The notes: generated from the sequence alone by a model not told the origin. Positions 8,009 through 17,157 are shown, numbered from the stretch's first letter. The stretch is 64,000 bases of DNA from Pseudomonas sp. ANT_H4 (GCF_008369295.1 NZ_VOBG01000018.1:1-64000); one strand, 5' to 3'. A program made the numbers and translations.

Positions 8009-8569
8009 TCAGGGTTCCAGGCCGATGGGGAAAAATACCCCGCCACTCCATACGCCAAGCCAGTTCTGACCGTTGATCGGACGAGACACCGCCAGCTCCA
8101 CCAACTGGTAGAAAGCGTTGCGATGAACCAAGGCTTCTAGGTTGGTGCGCACCCGCAAATAAGGTGCCGGCTCTTGAGTATCTGGATCAATCACCACCCG
8201 CAGCGGATGCTCTAGGCCAGCCTCGACCTGATCCTCAACGTTAGTGGTAAAGCGCAGGACCTGGCTTTCGCCCTGCCCTTCAACTTCCAGGGTCAAGGCG
8301 ATGAAGGGGGCATCGTCGACCTTGATCCCGACCTTTTCCACCGGGGTAATCAGGAAGTAATCATCGCCATCGCGGCGGATGATGTTGGAGAACAGCTTGA
8401 CCATGGGTTTACGGCCGATGGGCGTGCCCATGTAGAACCAAGTACCGTCACGGGCAATTCGCATGTCGATATCGCCGCAAAAATCCGGGTTCCACAGGTG
8501 AACCGGCGCCGGTCCCTTGCCCTTGGGCAGTTGTGCCAACAGGTCGTTGGCCTTGGCCGAATCGCTCAT
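8009..8569 (-). CDS. DUF1285 family protein
   Basis: The 186-residue soluble protein matches the DUF1285 family, known from Pseudomonas and other gammaproteobacteria, with the conserved start region WNPDFCGDIDMRIARDGTWFY and the GTPIGRKPMVKLFS segment. The family has a known fold but no established function. It lies 15 bp downstream of the lipoprotein gene on the same strand and may be co-transcribed with it. No signal peptide is present, so it should be cytoplasmic. Confidence 0.85.
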   Translation of the reverse strand: MSDSAKANDLLAQLPKGKGPAPVHLWNPDFCGDIDMRIARDGTWFYMGTPIGRKPMVKLFSNIIRRDGDDYFLITPVEKVGIKVDDAPFIALTLEVEGQGESQVLRFTTNVEDQVEAGLEHPLRVVIDPDTQEPAPYLRVRTNLEALVHRNAFYQLVELAVSRPINGQNWLGVWSGGVFFPIGLEP

Positions 8570-8584
8570 GCTGTCTCCTTTGAC

Positions 8585-9190
8585 TTACTGATCACTCATG
8601 CCCAACAGACTGCGAGCGTATTGCGCAAGCGGCGGCCCAAGCAGATCTTCGGGTTTGTTGTCGTGCAACGTCAGTAAACCGCCACGACTGCGAATCCGTG
8701 CAGTATCAATCAAATACTGGGTACTGGTCTCGATCAACATGATCTGGATGACGCCGCTGTCGATCCCCAGCCGGTCCACGGCCTGCTGGTCGGTCCATTC
8801 GTCGGCATTGCCGATCCGGTCGTCGGCCTTGGCAAAGCGCGTATACAGCAGGTAATGGGCGCCGACGCTGCGGGCTTCGGCCATCGCCTCCTCCAGACCT
8901 TCCGGCGAGCGGGCGCGGCGGACCATGGGGAAGTATTCGATAAAGCCGTTGAACGCTTCTTCGGCCACCACGTTGGGGCGTGGATAGGCGCTGCCCGGCG
9001 GGGTGAATGCACCTTGGGCGATAAAGATAAAGGAGTCCGGCTGTATGCGGATCGAGTTGGAACGGCGGGTATTGCTGTGATCCAGCAACCCGGCATCGCT
9101 CATCTGATAGCGAGTGCCTTCGGCCATATCGCTGACTGTCATGCAGCCGCCCAGCGCTAACGACGCCAGCAACAAAACCAGACTACGCAT
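8585..9190 (-). CDS. DUF4823 lipoprotein
   Basis: The 201-residue protein has a short lipoprotein signal, MRSLVLLLASLALGGC, whose lipobox LGGC places the lipidated Cys at residue 16. The residues after the Cys (MTVSD) contain no Asp at +2, so outer-membrane sorting is likely. The mature part fits DUF4823, a family of unknown function with a conserved ARSVGAHYLLYTRF core. The gene is followed closely by the DUF1285 gene. Function is unknown. Confidence 0.8.
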   Translation of the reverse strand: MRSLVLLLASLALGGCMTVSDMAEGTRYQMSDAGLLDHSNTRRSNSIRIQPDSFIFIAQGAFTPPGSAYPRPNVVAEEAFNGFIEYFPMVRRARSPEGLEEAMAEARSVGAHYLLYTRFAKADDRIGNADEWTDQQAVDRLGIDSGVIQIMLIETSTQYLIDTARIRSRGGLLTLHDNKPEDLLGPPLAQYARSLLGMSDQ

Positions 9191-9264
9191 CCTATCCTCC
9201 AGAGGCCGGTGACGGAAAACCGGCGAATAGGCACGAGATGCAGATTTTGCGCCAGCTTGAGCGA

Positions 9265-10233
9265 CTAGCCGCCAATGATCTTCATGATCGTGGCCCCGCC
9301 GGAAAACGCCACTTCCTGCTTGTCACCCAAGGCCTTGACCAGCAAGCGCTGCAAGGCCGGCAAAGCCTGGTGACGCGGCTTGTCCAACAGGTCGCCGACA
9401 TAGTGGCGATTGCTCGACGACAGGCAGCCATGCAGCCAACCGGTGGACGACAGGCGCAACCGTGAGCAGGTACGGCAGAACGGCACGCTTTCGTTGGCGA
9501 TCACGCCGAAGAAGCCTTTGCCGGGCACTTCATAACGCACCGCGGTGGCATCCACCGGAGCGTCGGCTTGCAGGTAGTCGTGATGGGCGCCAATCAGGCT
9601 CAGCAACTGCTGCAGGCTGACGAACTGCTGGAGGAAGGCATTGGAGTCGCTGGCCAGGTGGCCCATGCGCATCAATTCGATAAAGCGCAGCTCGTAGCCA
9701 CGCTCCAGGCAATAGTCGAGCAGCGGCAGAACCTGGTCCAGGTTCTGCCCGCGCAACGGCACCATATTGACCTTGATTTTGATCCCTGCGGCGCGCGCCT
9801 GGTCCATGCCATCGAGCACGGTGGCCAAGTCGCCGCCACGGGCGATGCTGCGAAAGGCATCAGCGTCCAGGGTATCGAGAGAAACGTTGATCCGGCGAAT
9901 CCCTGCATCCACCAACAACGGCAGCTTGCGGGCCAGCAGTTGGCCGTTGGTAGTCAGGCTGATATCACTCAGGCCCATCTTGCCTACCGCGCCCATAAAG
10001 GCTTCAAGCTTGGGGCTGACCAGCGGCTCGCCACCGGTAATACGCAGGCGATCGATGCCGGCAGCCTCGATCAGATAGGCGACGCCCCGCGCCATGGCCT
10101 CGGCCGAGAGCTCGTCTTGCGCAGCCACCAGCCGCTTGCCGTTTGGCACGCAGTAGGTACAGGCGTAGTTGCAGGCTGAGGTCAGGCTGATTCGCAAATT
10201 GCGAAAACGCCTGCCTTGACGATCAACGATCAT
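9265..10233 (-). CDS. moaA: GTP 3',8-cyclase MoaA
   Basis: This 322-residue radical SAM enzyme catalyses the first step of molybdenum cofactor synthesis, converting GTP to 3',8-cyclo-GTP. The N-terminal cluster motif is C21NYAC25TYC28. A second cluster is formed by the C-terminal cysteines in PFCRTCSRLRLSSTGWLHGC, and the protein ends with the essential Gly-Gly tail (MKIIGG). Length and motifs are complete. It is isolated here from other moa genes, but a molybdenum hydroxylase with MocA and XdhC lies 19 kb away. Pseudomonads often carry more than one moaA; whether this is the only copy cannot be judged from the window. Confidence 0.93.
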   Translation of the reverse strand: MIVDRQGRRFRNLRISLTSACNYACTYCVPNGKRLVAAQDELSAEAMARGVAYLIEAAGIDRLRITGGEPLVSPKLEAFMGAVGKMGLSDISLTTNGQLLARKLPLLVDAGIRRINVSLDTLDADAFRSIARGGDLATVLDGMDQARAAGIKIKVNMVPLRGQNLDQVLPLLDYCLERGYELRFIELMRMGHLASDSNAFLQQFVSLQQLLSLIGAHHDYLQADAPVDATAVRYEVPGKGFFGVIANESVPFCRTCSRLRLSSTGWLHGCLSSSNRHYVGDLLDKPRHQALPALQRLLVKALGDKQEVAFSGGATIMKIIGG

Positions 10234-10360
10234 GGATCACTCCGGCAGAGGATAATTCGGGCACACTAAAACCTGACTGATAAATCAGATTTTAGCAAGA
10301 ACCTTACCTGAGTATATTCCTGGGTTACTGCACCTAGCAGTAAATTATCTGGCAATTGAC

Positions 10361-11014
10361 TTAGGCGGCAGGCGTTTCGGCACTCGGCAGCTCGGTGCTG
10401 TGCTTGCGCTTGTTGCCCATGCGCACGCCGATGTCCATCAGGAACTGGAAGAACCCTTCCTGATCTTCCAGCACGTTGCTCCAGAACGGCGAGTGGTACA
10501 GCGCCACGGCGCCGTGCACCAACGCCCAAGCGGCGCAGTAATGGAAATATGGCGGAACGTCTTCGAGCTTGCCTTCGCTGATGCGGCCCTTGATCAACAG
10601 GGTCAGGCGTTCGAAGTTCGAGGCACGAATCTTGTGCAGTTCCTCGACCATCTCGGGCACCTGGTTGCCCTTGACCACCTTCTCTTCCAGACGATCAAAC
10701 AAGCGGTAGCGTTGCGGGTCGCGCATGCGGAATTCGAAATAGGCTCGGGACAAGGCTTCCTTGTCCTTGTCGACATCGGCCGAGTGCAGCAACTCATTCA
10801 AATCCCGCTCGTAGTCGAGCATCAGGCGCAAATAGATCTCGGCCTTGGACTTGAAGTGCTTGTAGATCGTGCCTTTGCCGATACCCACGGCATCCGCAAT
10901 CATCTCGACAGTGACGCTGTCTTCACCCTGTTCGAGGAACAGCTTGAGTGCGATGTCGAGAATTTCCTGCTCGCGGCGGCGAAACTCACGGACCTTACGG
11001 GGTTCTTTGTGCAT
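10361..11014 (-). CDS. TetR/AcrR-family transcriptional regulator
   Basis: The 217-residue regulator starts at MHKEPRKVREFRRREQEIL. It has the N-terminal TetR helix-turn-helix TVEMIADAVGIGKGTIYKHFKSK at about residues 35-57 and an all-helical ligand domain. An in-frame ATG 48 bases further upstream is possible but less like family members. It corresponds by position to PA2957 of P. aeruginosa, next to tatD and rgsA. Its ligand and targets are not evident. The 316 bp upstream (11015-11330) hold no gene and should contain its promoter. Confidence 0.88.
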   Translation of the reverse strand: MHKEPRKVREFRRREQEILDIALKLFLEQGEDSVTVEMIADAVGIGKGTIYKHFKSKAEIYLRLMLDYERDLNELLHSADVDKDKEALSRAYFEFRMRDPQRYRLFDRLEEKVVKGNQVPEMVEELHKIRASNFERLTLLIKGRISEGKLEDVPPYFHYCAAWALVHGAVALYHSPFWSNVLEDQEGFFQFLMDIGVRMGNKRKHSTELPSAETPAA

Positions 11015-11320
11015 AAGAAAAAGGTCTGCAGAGGTCAGTAATGGAAGGGTTACGTACCGCATGCTTCGATTGGCGATGCGTGACGGAACGTTTTACCCGG
11101 TCCGAGGGATTATCCGGACTGTACGGTCGTTGGGCAACGTCTATATGAACAACCCTTGCACTTAACTTACAGCCCGCCAACGATTGGAGCTGTATGGGTC
11201 AGAAATAATACGCACCACCCTGCAGCGTGCATCGTCTCAATGAGAACTCAACCGAAGCGGGCGTATTCCAAATCTGTTTAAAAAACGATCAGATGCGGCT
11301 GGACTGAACGGGATACTGAT

Positions 11321-11327
11321 CAATACT
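11321..11327 (+). promoter_or_regulatory. Candidate sigma-S -10 element of the small RNA
   Basis: CAATACT lies about ten bases before the expected 5' end of the small RNA and is close to the stationary-phase consensus CTATACT. RgsA is known to be RpoS dependent, which fits. No clear -35 hexamer is seen, as is common for sigma-S promoters. Confidence 0.45.
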
Positions 11328-11330
11328 TGA

Positions 11331-11451
11331 AATGTCGGCGTGACATCTCCCCCAAGTGACGCGCCGATATGGGCACCGACGGACTGTGTGCCCTTGTTTT
11401 ACTCCTAATGGTCTTAACCCGGATTCACCCCCCAGAACCCGGGTTTTTTTT
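11331..11451 (+). ncRNA. rgsA: Probable small RNA RgsA (P16)
   Basis: No protein frame is present, but there are three consecutive structures on the plus strand: a stem TCGGCG/CGCCGA (11335-11340 with 11362-11367), a perfect hairpin GGGCAC/GTGCCC (11371-11393) and an intrinsic terminator. Together they span about 120 nt behind a sigma-S-like -10 element. RgsA, a stress-related and Gac-influenced small RNA of Pseudomonas, lies in the same interval of P. aeruginosa, between the TetR gene PA2957 and the tatD region. Identity is inferred from position, size and promoter; I could not compare it to the published sequence. Confidence 0.6.
11416..11451 (+). terminator. Rho-independent terminator of the small RNA
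   Basis: AACCCGG (11416-11422) pairs with CCGGGTT (11439-11445) and is followed by a run of T to 11451. The T-run is on the plus strand only, so it ends a rightward transcript, although both neighbouring protein genes are on the minus strand. This supports an RNA gene here. Confidence 0.85.
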
Positions 11452-11474
11452 GCCTGGGATTTAACCCGCGCGCA

Positions 11475-12257
11475 TTAACCAACGTGAGCCTGCGCAAACA
11501 GGCGCTTGAAGTTCTCTGTGGTCTGCTCGGCAAAGCGCTCGTAGGACTCGCCCCGCAACATCGCCAGATAGTCCGCCACATCCCGCACGTATTCCGGCAG
11601 GTTCGGCTTGCCACGATGAGGGATAGGCGCCAGGTAAGGCGAGTCGGTTTCCACTAGCAGGCGGTCCGCCGGTACTTGGCGTGCCACATCCCGTAGGGCG
11701 TCGGCATTGCGAAAGGTAACGATACCCGACAAGGAGATGTAGAAGCCCAGGTCCAAGGCAGCCTTGGCCATGTCCCAATCTTCAGTGAAGCAATGCAGCA
11801 CACCGGCCTGGGGCAGCGCGGCTTCCCGTAACAGTGCCAAGGTATCGGCACGGGCGCCACGGGTGTGAACGATCACCGGTTTGCCGGTCTGTTGCGCGGC
11901 TTGCAGGTGCAGGCGAAACGACGCTTGCTGCAACTCGGCCGCTTCCGGTTCGTAGTGATAATCCAGGCCTGTCTCGCCGATCGCGACTACTCGGGGGTGA
12001 TTGAGCTCACCCAGCAGCCAATCCAGGGCCGGCGCTTCGCCGGGCTTGAGGTCCAGGGGATGGATACCCACCGAGCAATCGACATCGGCATAGCGCTCGG
12101 CCAAGGCTTTGACATCGGCGGCGTTTTCGGCGCTGACGCCAATGCACAGGAAGTGCCCTACCCCGCGCTGGCGAGCAGCGTCGAGAGCGGCGTCCAGGGA
12201 ACCGTTGTGTGCAGTAAGGTCGAGACGGTCAAGGTGACAATGGGAATCTACGAGCAT
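11475..12257 (-). CDS. TatD-family metal-dependent hydrolase/DNase
   Basis: The 260-residue protein has the TIM-barrel TatD signature: DSHCHLD at residues 4-10 (metal ligands H6 and H8), GIGETGLDYH-type motif AIGETGLDYHYE, HTRGA, and VETDSPYLAP near the C terminus. Relatives are Mg-dependent 3'-5' exonucleases or D-aminoacyl deacylase-like enzymes, and this one is of the YcfH type. It is the distal gene after holB. In P. aeruginosa a pilZ gene lies between the two; here only 65 bp separate them. Confidence 0.9.
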   Translation of the reverse strand: MLVDSHCHLDRLDLTAHNGSLDAALDAARQRGVGHFLCIGVSAENAADVKALAERYADVDCSVGIHPLDLKPGEAPALDWLLGELNHPRVVAIGETGLDYHYEPEAAELQQASFRLHLQAAQQTGKPVIVHTRGARADTLALLREAALPQAGVLHCFTEDWDMAKAALDLGFYISLSGIVTFRNADALRDVARQVPADRLLVETDSPYLAPIPHRGKPNLPEYVRDVADYLAMLRGESYERFAEQTTENFKRLFAQAHVG

Positions 12258-12322
12258 AGGAAGTTACAACTTGCGTCACTGGGAGTGTCTGACCAACGGT
12301 AAACCCGTGGGCCCCGAAAAAA

Positions 12323-13312
12323 TCAGCGGCGGCCGAGCAACCCGACCCATTGCACCAGCAACGCCTCAAGCAGCAGCACCCGATTGAGGTTGGCCTTGCC
12401 CAGGACTTTCTGGCGCTGGGCGAGTATCCAGTCCTGAATATTCAAGACCTTGTCCTGAGCGCTCTTTTGCGCCAGGTATTGCACAACCTTACGCATATCC
12501 ATCAAGCCCAGACCGCTTTCATCCTGGGTCAGTTGGTAGCGCAGAATCAGGCTGGACCAGTCGCAGAACCAGTCGAACAGCAGCAGCAGTGGAATATCTT
12601 TCCAGGCTGTTTCGGCCAGTTGCGTGGCGGATAGCTCTTGCTTGAGCAGTTTTTTCACGCCATCGACCACCAACGCCCGTTGCTCGCGCACGCCCTGAGC
12701 CTGCAACTTGACTGCGGCCAATGGCGAGCCGGCAGCCAGGGTCAGCAACTCGATACGCGCTTCTGCACTGCACTCCGGCAAGGCTTGGCCCAACCACTGC
12801 AAACTCATGGCCTCGCTCGGCAACGGGCAAGCCTGTTGCACGCAGCGACTGCGAATGGTCGCCAACAAACGGCTGGACTGGTGACTGACCAACAGCAGCA
12901 CGGTGTTGCCAGACGGCTCCTCCAGGCTTTTGAGCAAGGCGTTGGCAGCGTTGATGTTCATCGACTCTACCGGCTCGATCAACACCACCTTGCGTCCACC
13001 CATCTGTGCGGTCTGCACCACAAAGCTGACCAGGTCACGAACCTGATCGACCTTGATTGCCTTGTCGGCTTCTTCCGGTTCCAGCACGTAGTTGTCCGGA
13101 TGACTGCCGGCCTTGAGCAGCATGCACGATTTGCACTCGCCGCAGGCTTCCAGGCCATGCGGACTCTGGCACAGCAGGCTGGCCATCAAGCGCTCGGCCA
13201 ACGCCCGCTTGCCGATGCCCACCGGCCCATGGAGCAAATAGGCATGGGCGTGCTGGGCACGACCGGCCAGTTGCTGCCACAGACTGTCCTGCCATGGGTA
13301 GGCTTCAGCCAC
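12323..13312 (-). CDS. holB: DNA polymerase III subunit delta'
   Basis: The 329-residue clamp-loader subunit has a Walker A motif GPVGIGK at residues 29-35 and the zinc-binding cysteines of CGECKSC. An SRC-type motif (TIRSRC) supplies the arginine finger that acts on neighbouring gamma/tau subunits. It works in the DnaX complex that loads the beta clamp. Its first bases overlap the tmk stop by 8, the usual tmk-holB pairing. Confidence 0.95.
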   Translation of the reverse strand: MAEAYPWQDSLWQQLAGRAQHAHAYLLHGPVGIGKRALAERLMASLLCQSPHGLEACGECKSCMLLKAGSHPDNYVLEPEEADKAIKVDQVRDLVSFVVQTAQMGGRKVVLIEPVESMNINAANALLKSLEEPSGNTVLLLVSHQSSRLLATIRSRCVQQACPLPSEAMSLQWLGQALPECSAEARIELLTLAAGSPLAAVKLQAQGVREQRALVVDGVKKLLKQELSATQLAETAWKDIPLLLLFDWFCDWSSLILRYQLTQDESGLGLMDMRKVVQYLAQKSAQDKVLNIQDWILAQRQKVLGKANLNRVLLLEALLVQWVGLLGRR

Positions 13313-13937
13313 GGTAAAGCTCCAACAGTTTCGGCATCAGGGCATCCAGTGCCCGCTGAACCTGAGTCAGAGGCTGCGCCGCGTCCACCAGGCAATAGCG
13401 CGCCGGGTCTGCCTTGGCGCGCTTGAGATAGGCACTGCGCACGGCGTCGAAAAATACCCGGCCTTCCAGCTCGAAGCGGTCAAGGCGCCCACGAGCGCTG
13501 GCTCGGGCCAGACCGACTTCCACCGGCAGGTCGAACACCAGGGTCAAGTGTGGGCGCAAGTCGCCCTGGACAAAGGTTTCCAACGTCGCGATACGTTCAA
13601 GGGACAAGCCACGGCCGCCGCCCTGATAGGCGTAAGTGGAATCGGTAAAACGGTCACAGATCACCACTGCGCCACGGGCCAGGGCCGGGCGAATCACTTC
13701 GCCCAGGTGCTGGGCGCGGGCGGCAAACACCAGCAGCAGCTCGGTGTCCGGGTTCATCTGCTCGTCGCCCGGAGCCAGCAACACCTCGCGGATCCGCTCG
13801 GCCAGGGGCGTACCGCCCGGCTCGCGAGTCAGCAATACCTCGATGCCTTCGGCCCGCAGGCGTTCGGCCAAGTATTCGCGGTTGGTGCTTTTGCCTGCGC
13901 CTTCCGGGCCTTCCAGGGTAATAAACAAGCCAGTCAC
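13305..13937 (-). CDS. tmk: Thymidylate kinase
   Basis: The 210-residue enzyme phosphorylates dTMP to dTDP. It has the P-loop GPEGAGKST at residues 10-18, the DR motif in VICDRFTDSTYAYQGGGRG, and the lid region with SARGRLDRFE. Length is normal for the family. It lies 19 bp after mltG and overlaps holB by 8 bases, in a compact run of replication and envelope genes. Confidence 0.95.
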   Translation of the reverse strand: MTGLFITLEGPEGAGKSTNREYLAERLRAEGIEVLLTREPGGTPLAERIREVLLAPGDEQMNPDTELLLVFAARAQHLGEVIRPALARGAVVICDRFTDSTYAYQGGGRGLSLERIATLETFVQGDLRPHLTLVFDLPVEVGLARASARGRLDRFELEGRVFFDAVRSAYLKRAKADPARYCLVDAAQPLTQVQRALDALMPKLLELYRG

Positions 13938-13956
13938 AGGCAGTCCTTAGTCAGAG

Positions 13957-15096
13957 TCATTGCGGGCTTTGTGGCGCAGCGGCGTCAGGTGCCGGGGATT
14001 GCTCCGCCGGGACTTCGGGCGGTGCGTCAGCAGGGAGCGGCGTACTGTCCACCGGCTTCGCTGCCGGCGCAGGGCTGGAACGATAATCGGCGCGGCGCTT
14101 GATCTGGTACTCACGCACAGCAGAATTATGCGCATCCAGGTTGTCGGAGAAAATATGGCTACCGTCGCCACGGGCAACAAAATACAGGCTACTGCCAGGC
14201 ACCGGGTTCAGTGCAGCATGAATCGCTTCGCGGCCGACCATGGCAATCGGCGTCGGCGGTAAACCGGGAATCGTATAAGTATTGTAGGGCGTAGGCTCCT
14301 TGAGATGAGCGCGGGTCAGCTTACCGTTGTACTGCTCGCCCATGCCGTAGATCACGGTCGGGTCGGTTTGCAGCGGCATGCCGATTTTCATGCGTCGCAC
14401 AAACACTCCAGCAATCTGCCCGCGCTCTTCAGGCACTCCGGTCTCTTTTTCCACCAGAGAAGCCATGATCAGCGCTTGATAAGGTTCGGTGTAGGGAACA
14501 GCCGGGGCACGCTTGCTCCATTCCTGGGCAAGGACATCGTCCAGACGGCTGTAGGCCTTCTTCAGCAGTTCGGCGTCAGTCATGCCACGCACGAAGCGGT
14601 AGGTATCGGGGAAGAAGCGCCCTTCCGGAAAGACGCCCGGATGGCCGAGCTTGTCCATCACCTCGCTGTCACTCAAGCCTGACAGGGTCTGCTCGATCTT
14701 TTCATGCTTGGCCAGGGCGGCGCGCACTTGGCGGAAGTTCCAGCCCTCCACCAGGGTCAAGCTGTATTGCACCACCTCACCGCGCTGCCACAGGCCGATC
14801 AGGCCCTGCGCAGTCATGCCGGGAGACATGCGGTACTCACCACTGTGCAGTGGCTGACCATCAAGGTTGAAGCGCCAGTAGAGACGCAACCAGAACGCGT
14901 CCTGGATCACACCATCAGCTTGCAGGCGATTGAAGGTGCCTGTCGGTGTCGATCCGGCGGGCACATCCAGCAACTGCTCTTGCGTCAGGCTCAAGGGCTG
15001 CTCAAGGGCGCTATTGAGCTTCCAGGCCGAAGCACCCAGCAGCAAACCTGCCAGGACCAGACCAATCTCCAGCAGCAGTACAAATTTACGTCTCAA
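13957..15096 (-). CDS. mltG: Endolytic murein transglycosylase MltG
   Basis: The protein cleaves nascent peptidoglycan glycan strands and so sets their length. It has one N-terminal membrane anchor (FVLLLEIGLVLAGLLLGA) and a YceG domain with the catalytic Glu in SLVEKETG and the motif LQTDPTVIYGMG. The C-terminal 40 residues are a Pro/Ala-rich tail. I prefer the TTG at 15096 (379 residues), just after the pabC stop; the frame extends to an ATG at 15153, which would overlap pabC by 56 bases and add an unusual leader. No clear ribosome site is seen, which suggests coupling to pabC. Confidence 0.88.
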   Translation of the reverse strand: MRRKFVLLLEIGLVLAGLLLGASAWKLNSALEQPLSLTQEQLLDVPAGSTPTGTFNRLQADGVIQDAFWLRLYWRFNLDGQPLHSGEYRMSPGMTAQGLIGLWQRGEVVQYSLTLVEGWNFRQVRAALAKHEKIEQTLSGLSDSEVMDKLGHPGVFPEGRFFPDTYRFVRGMTDAELLKKAYSRLDDVLAQEWSKRAPAVPYTEPYQALIMASLVEKETGVPEERGQIAGVFVRRMKIGMPLQTDPTVIYGMGEQYNGKLTRAHLKEPTPYNTYTIPGLPPTPIAMVGREAIHAALNPVPGSSLYFVARGDGSHIFSDNLDAHNSAVREYQIKRRADYRSSPAPAAKPVDSTPLPADAPPEVPAEQSPAPDAAAPQSPQ

Positions 15097-15097
15097 A

Positions 15098-15916
15098 TCA
15101 AATATCCAATAGCGCGCGAACAATGCCTTGCAGTTTACGGGTGAGTGGCCCAATCGACCAGCTCATCACCCCACACCCATGCACCGGCCAAATGCCATAT
15201 ACGCTGTTGCAAACAAAGACTTCGTCCGCCTGCTGCAACTGTTCAAGGCTGATATCGGTGACATTCACCGGGATACCCAACGTACCCGCCTGGGCCAACA
15301 CCTCGGCCCGCATGACGCCGGCGACACCGCAGCGATTCAGATCAGCGGTCAGCAACATGCCGTCACGAACCAGGAACAGATTGCTGAAGACGCCTTCGAT
15401 GACTCGACCGGAGATATCCAGCATCAAACCTTCGGCGTGATCGGCATCCTGCCACTCGGAACGGGCAATCACCTGTTCCAGGCGGTTGAGATGCTTGAGA
15501 CCCGCGAGCACGGGTTGCTCGGACAAACGGATGGCGCACGGAAACAGGCGTATGCCCGATAAAGCATGCGTCTCTGGATAAGTGGCGGGCGGATTGCCCT
15601 GCAGAATACGGCGCGCTGTTGCGCCAGGTTGAATGCCATAACCGCGCTGGCTGTCGCCTCGGGTCAGGATCAGCTTGAGTACACCATCACCCAGTGCGGC
15701 GGCATAACTCAGCAATTCGCTGCGGATCAGGTCCTGATCCGCAACAATCGCCAAACGCCTGCAGCCTTCGGCGAGGCGCTGCAGGTGGCGGTCGAGCAGC
15801 ACGGGGCGCCCAGCCTTGACGGCAATGGTTTCAAACAAGCCATCGCCGTATGCCAGGCCGCGATCTTTCAGAGGCACTGTGTCCGCTGGCTGACCGTCGA
15901 CCCAGCTGTGCATCAC
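15098..15916 (-). CDS. pabC: Aminodeoxychorismate lyase
   Basis: The 272-residue PLP enzyme of fold type IV releases pyruvate from aminodeoxychorismate to give p-aminobenzoate for folate. The start region WVDGQPADTVPLKDRGLAYGDGLFET is typical, with Lys in the HLNRLEQVIAR segment as the likely PLP site, and ISGRVIEGVFSNLFLV follows. It overlaps the fabF stop by four bases (ATGA), the conserved fabF-pabC-mltG order of gammaproteobacteria. Confidence 0.93.
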   Translation of the reverse strand: MMHSWVDGQPADTVPLKDRGLAYGDGLFETIAVKAGRPVLLDRHLQRLAEGCRRLAIVADQDLIRSELLSYAAALGDGVLKLILTRGDSQRGYGIQPGATARRILQGNPPATYPETHALSGIRLFPCAIRLSEQPVLAGLKHLNRLEQVIARSEWQDADHAEGLMLDISGRVIEGVFSNLFLVRDGMLLTADLNRCGVAGVMRAEVLAQAGTLGIPVNVTDISLEQLQQADEVFVCNSVYGIWPVHGCGVMSWSIGPLTRKLQGIVRALLDI

Positions 15917-17157
15917 TCGGCGAACCGGCGGAACACCAGAGAACCGTTGGTGCCACCAAAACCGAACGAGTTGGACAACACCACATCGATCGGCATCTTC
16001 TGCGGCTCGTGAGGCACGAAGTTCAAGTCACAGCCTTCGTCTGGCTCATCAAGGTTGATGGTCGGCGGTGCGACCTGATCCTTGATCGCCAGCACGCTGA
16101 AGATCGCCTCGACCGCGCCCGCCGCACCTAACAGGTGACCGGTCATGGACTTGGTGGAGCTGACCGCCAGGTTGTAGGCGTGCTCGCCGAACACCGACTT
16201 GATGGCCTCGGCTTCCGCCAAATCGCCAGTCAGCGTTGAAGTGCCGTGGGCGTTGATGTATTGCACCTGGTCGACGTTGATCTTCGCATCCCGCAGCGCA
16301 TTGGTGATGCAGCGCGCTGCACCCGCACCGTCAGCCGGTGGCGACGTCATGTGGTAGGCGTCACCGCTCATGCCGAATCCGATCAACTCGGCGTAGATGG
16401 TAGCGCCACGGGCCTTGGCGTGCTCCAGCTCTTCGAGGACCAGCGCACCGGCACCGTCGGACAGCACGAACCCATCACGGCCCTTGTCCCACGGACGGCT
16501 GGCACGGTCCGGCTCGTCATTACGAGTCGACAGCGCACGGGAAGCACCGAAGCCGCCCATGCCCAGCCCGCAGGCGGCCATCTCGGCGCCACCGGCGATC
16601 ATCACGTCCGCCTCGTCATAGGCGATATTGCGCGCCGCCATGCCGATGCAGTGAGTACCTGTGGTGCAGGCTGTGGAAATGGCGTAGTTAGGCCCCTGCG
16701 CACCCAGGTGGATGGACAGGAAACCAGAAATCATATTGATGATCGAACCTGGCACGAAGAATGGTGAAATTCGACGAGGCCCGGATTCGTGCAGGGTGCG
16801 GCTGGTTTCTTCGATATTGGTCAGACCACCAATACCCGAACCCATAGCCACTCCGATGCGCTCACGGTTGGCGTCGGTTACTTCCAGGCCGGCATTTTGC
16901 ACCGCCTGAAAACCTGCTGCCAAACCGTATTGAATGAACAGGTCGAGTTTACGGGACTCCTTGATCGAGAGATATTCCTCGACATTGAAGCCCTTTACCG
17001 AGCCGCCAAAACGGGTGGAATAGGCAGAAAGGTCCCTATGTTCAATCAGACCAATACCACTGCGGCCAGCCAGAATGCCCTGCCAACTGCTCGGCACATC
17101 CGTGCCCAGTGGCGATAACATACCCATACCGGTGACTACGACGCGTCTACGCGACAC
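15913..17157 (-). CDS. fabF: 3-oxoacyl-ACP synthase II (KASII)
   Basis: The 414-residue condensing enzyme elongates acyl-ACP with malonyl-ACP. The catalytic triad is Cys164 in the STACTTGTHC motif, His in NAHGTSTLTGD and His in KSMTGHLLGAAG. Length is standard. It follows acpP after a 107-bp gap holding a hairpin with T-runs on both sides, so part of the acpP transcripts probably stop before fabF. Confidence 0.96.
   Translation of the reverse strand: MSRRRVVVTGMGMLSPLGTDVPSSWQGILAGRSGIGLIEHRDLSAYSTRFGGSVKGFNVEEYLSIKESRKLDLFIQYGLAAGFQAVQNAGLEVTDANRERIGVAMGSGIGGLTNIEETSRTLHESGPRRISPFFVPGSIINMISGFLSIHLGAQGPNYAISTACTTGTHCIGMAARNIAYDEADVMIAGGAEMAACGLGMGGFGASRALSTRNDEPDRASRPWDKGRDGFVLSDGAGALVLEELEHAKARGATIYAELIGFGMSGDAYHMTSPPADGAGAARCITNALRDAKINVDQVQYINAHGTSTLTGDLAEAEAIKSVFGEHAYNLAVSSTKSMTGHLLGAAGAVEAIFSVLAIKDQVAPPTINLDEPDEGCDLNFVPHEPQKMPIDVVLSNSFGFGGTNGSLVFRRFAE

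Noticed and set aside
11099..11180. Small frame with a start near 11180 between tetR and the small RNA
   Set aside because: No ribosome site, atypical codon use and no conservation that I can recall.
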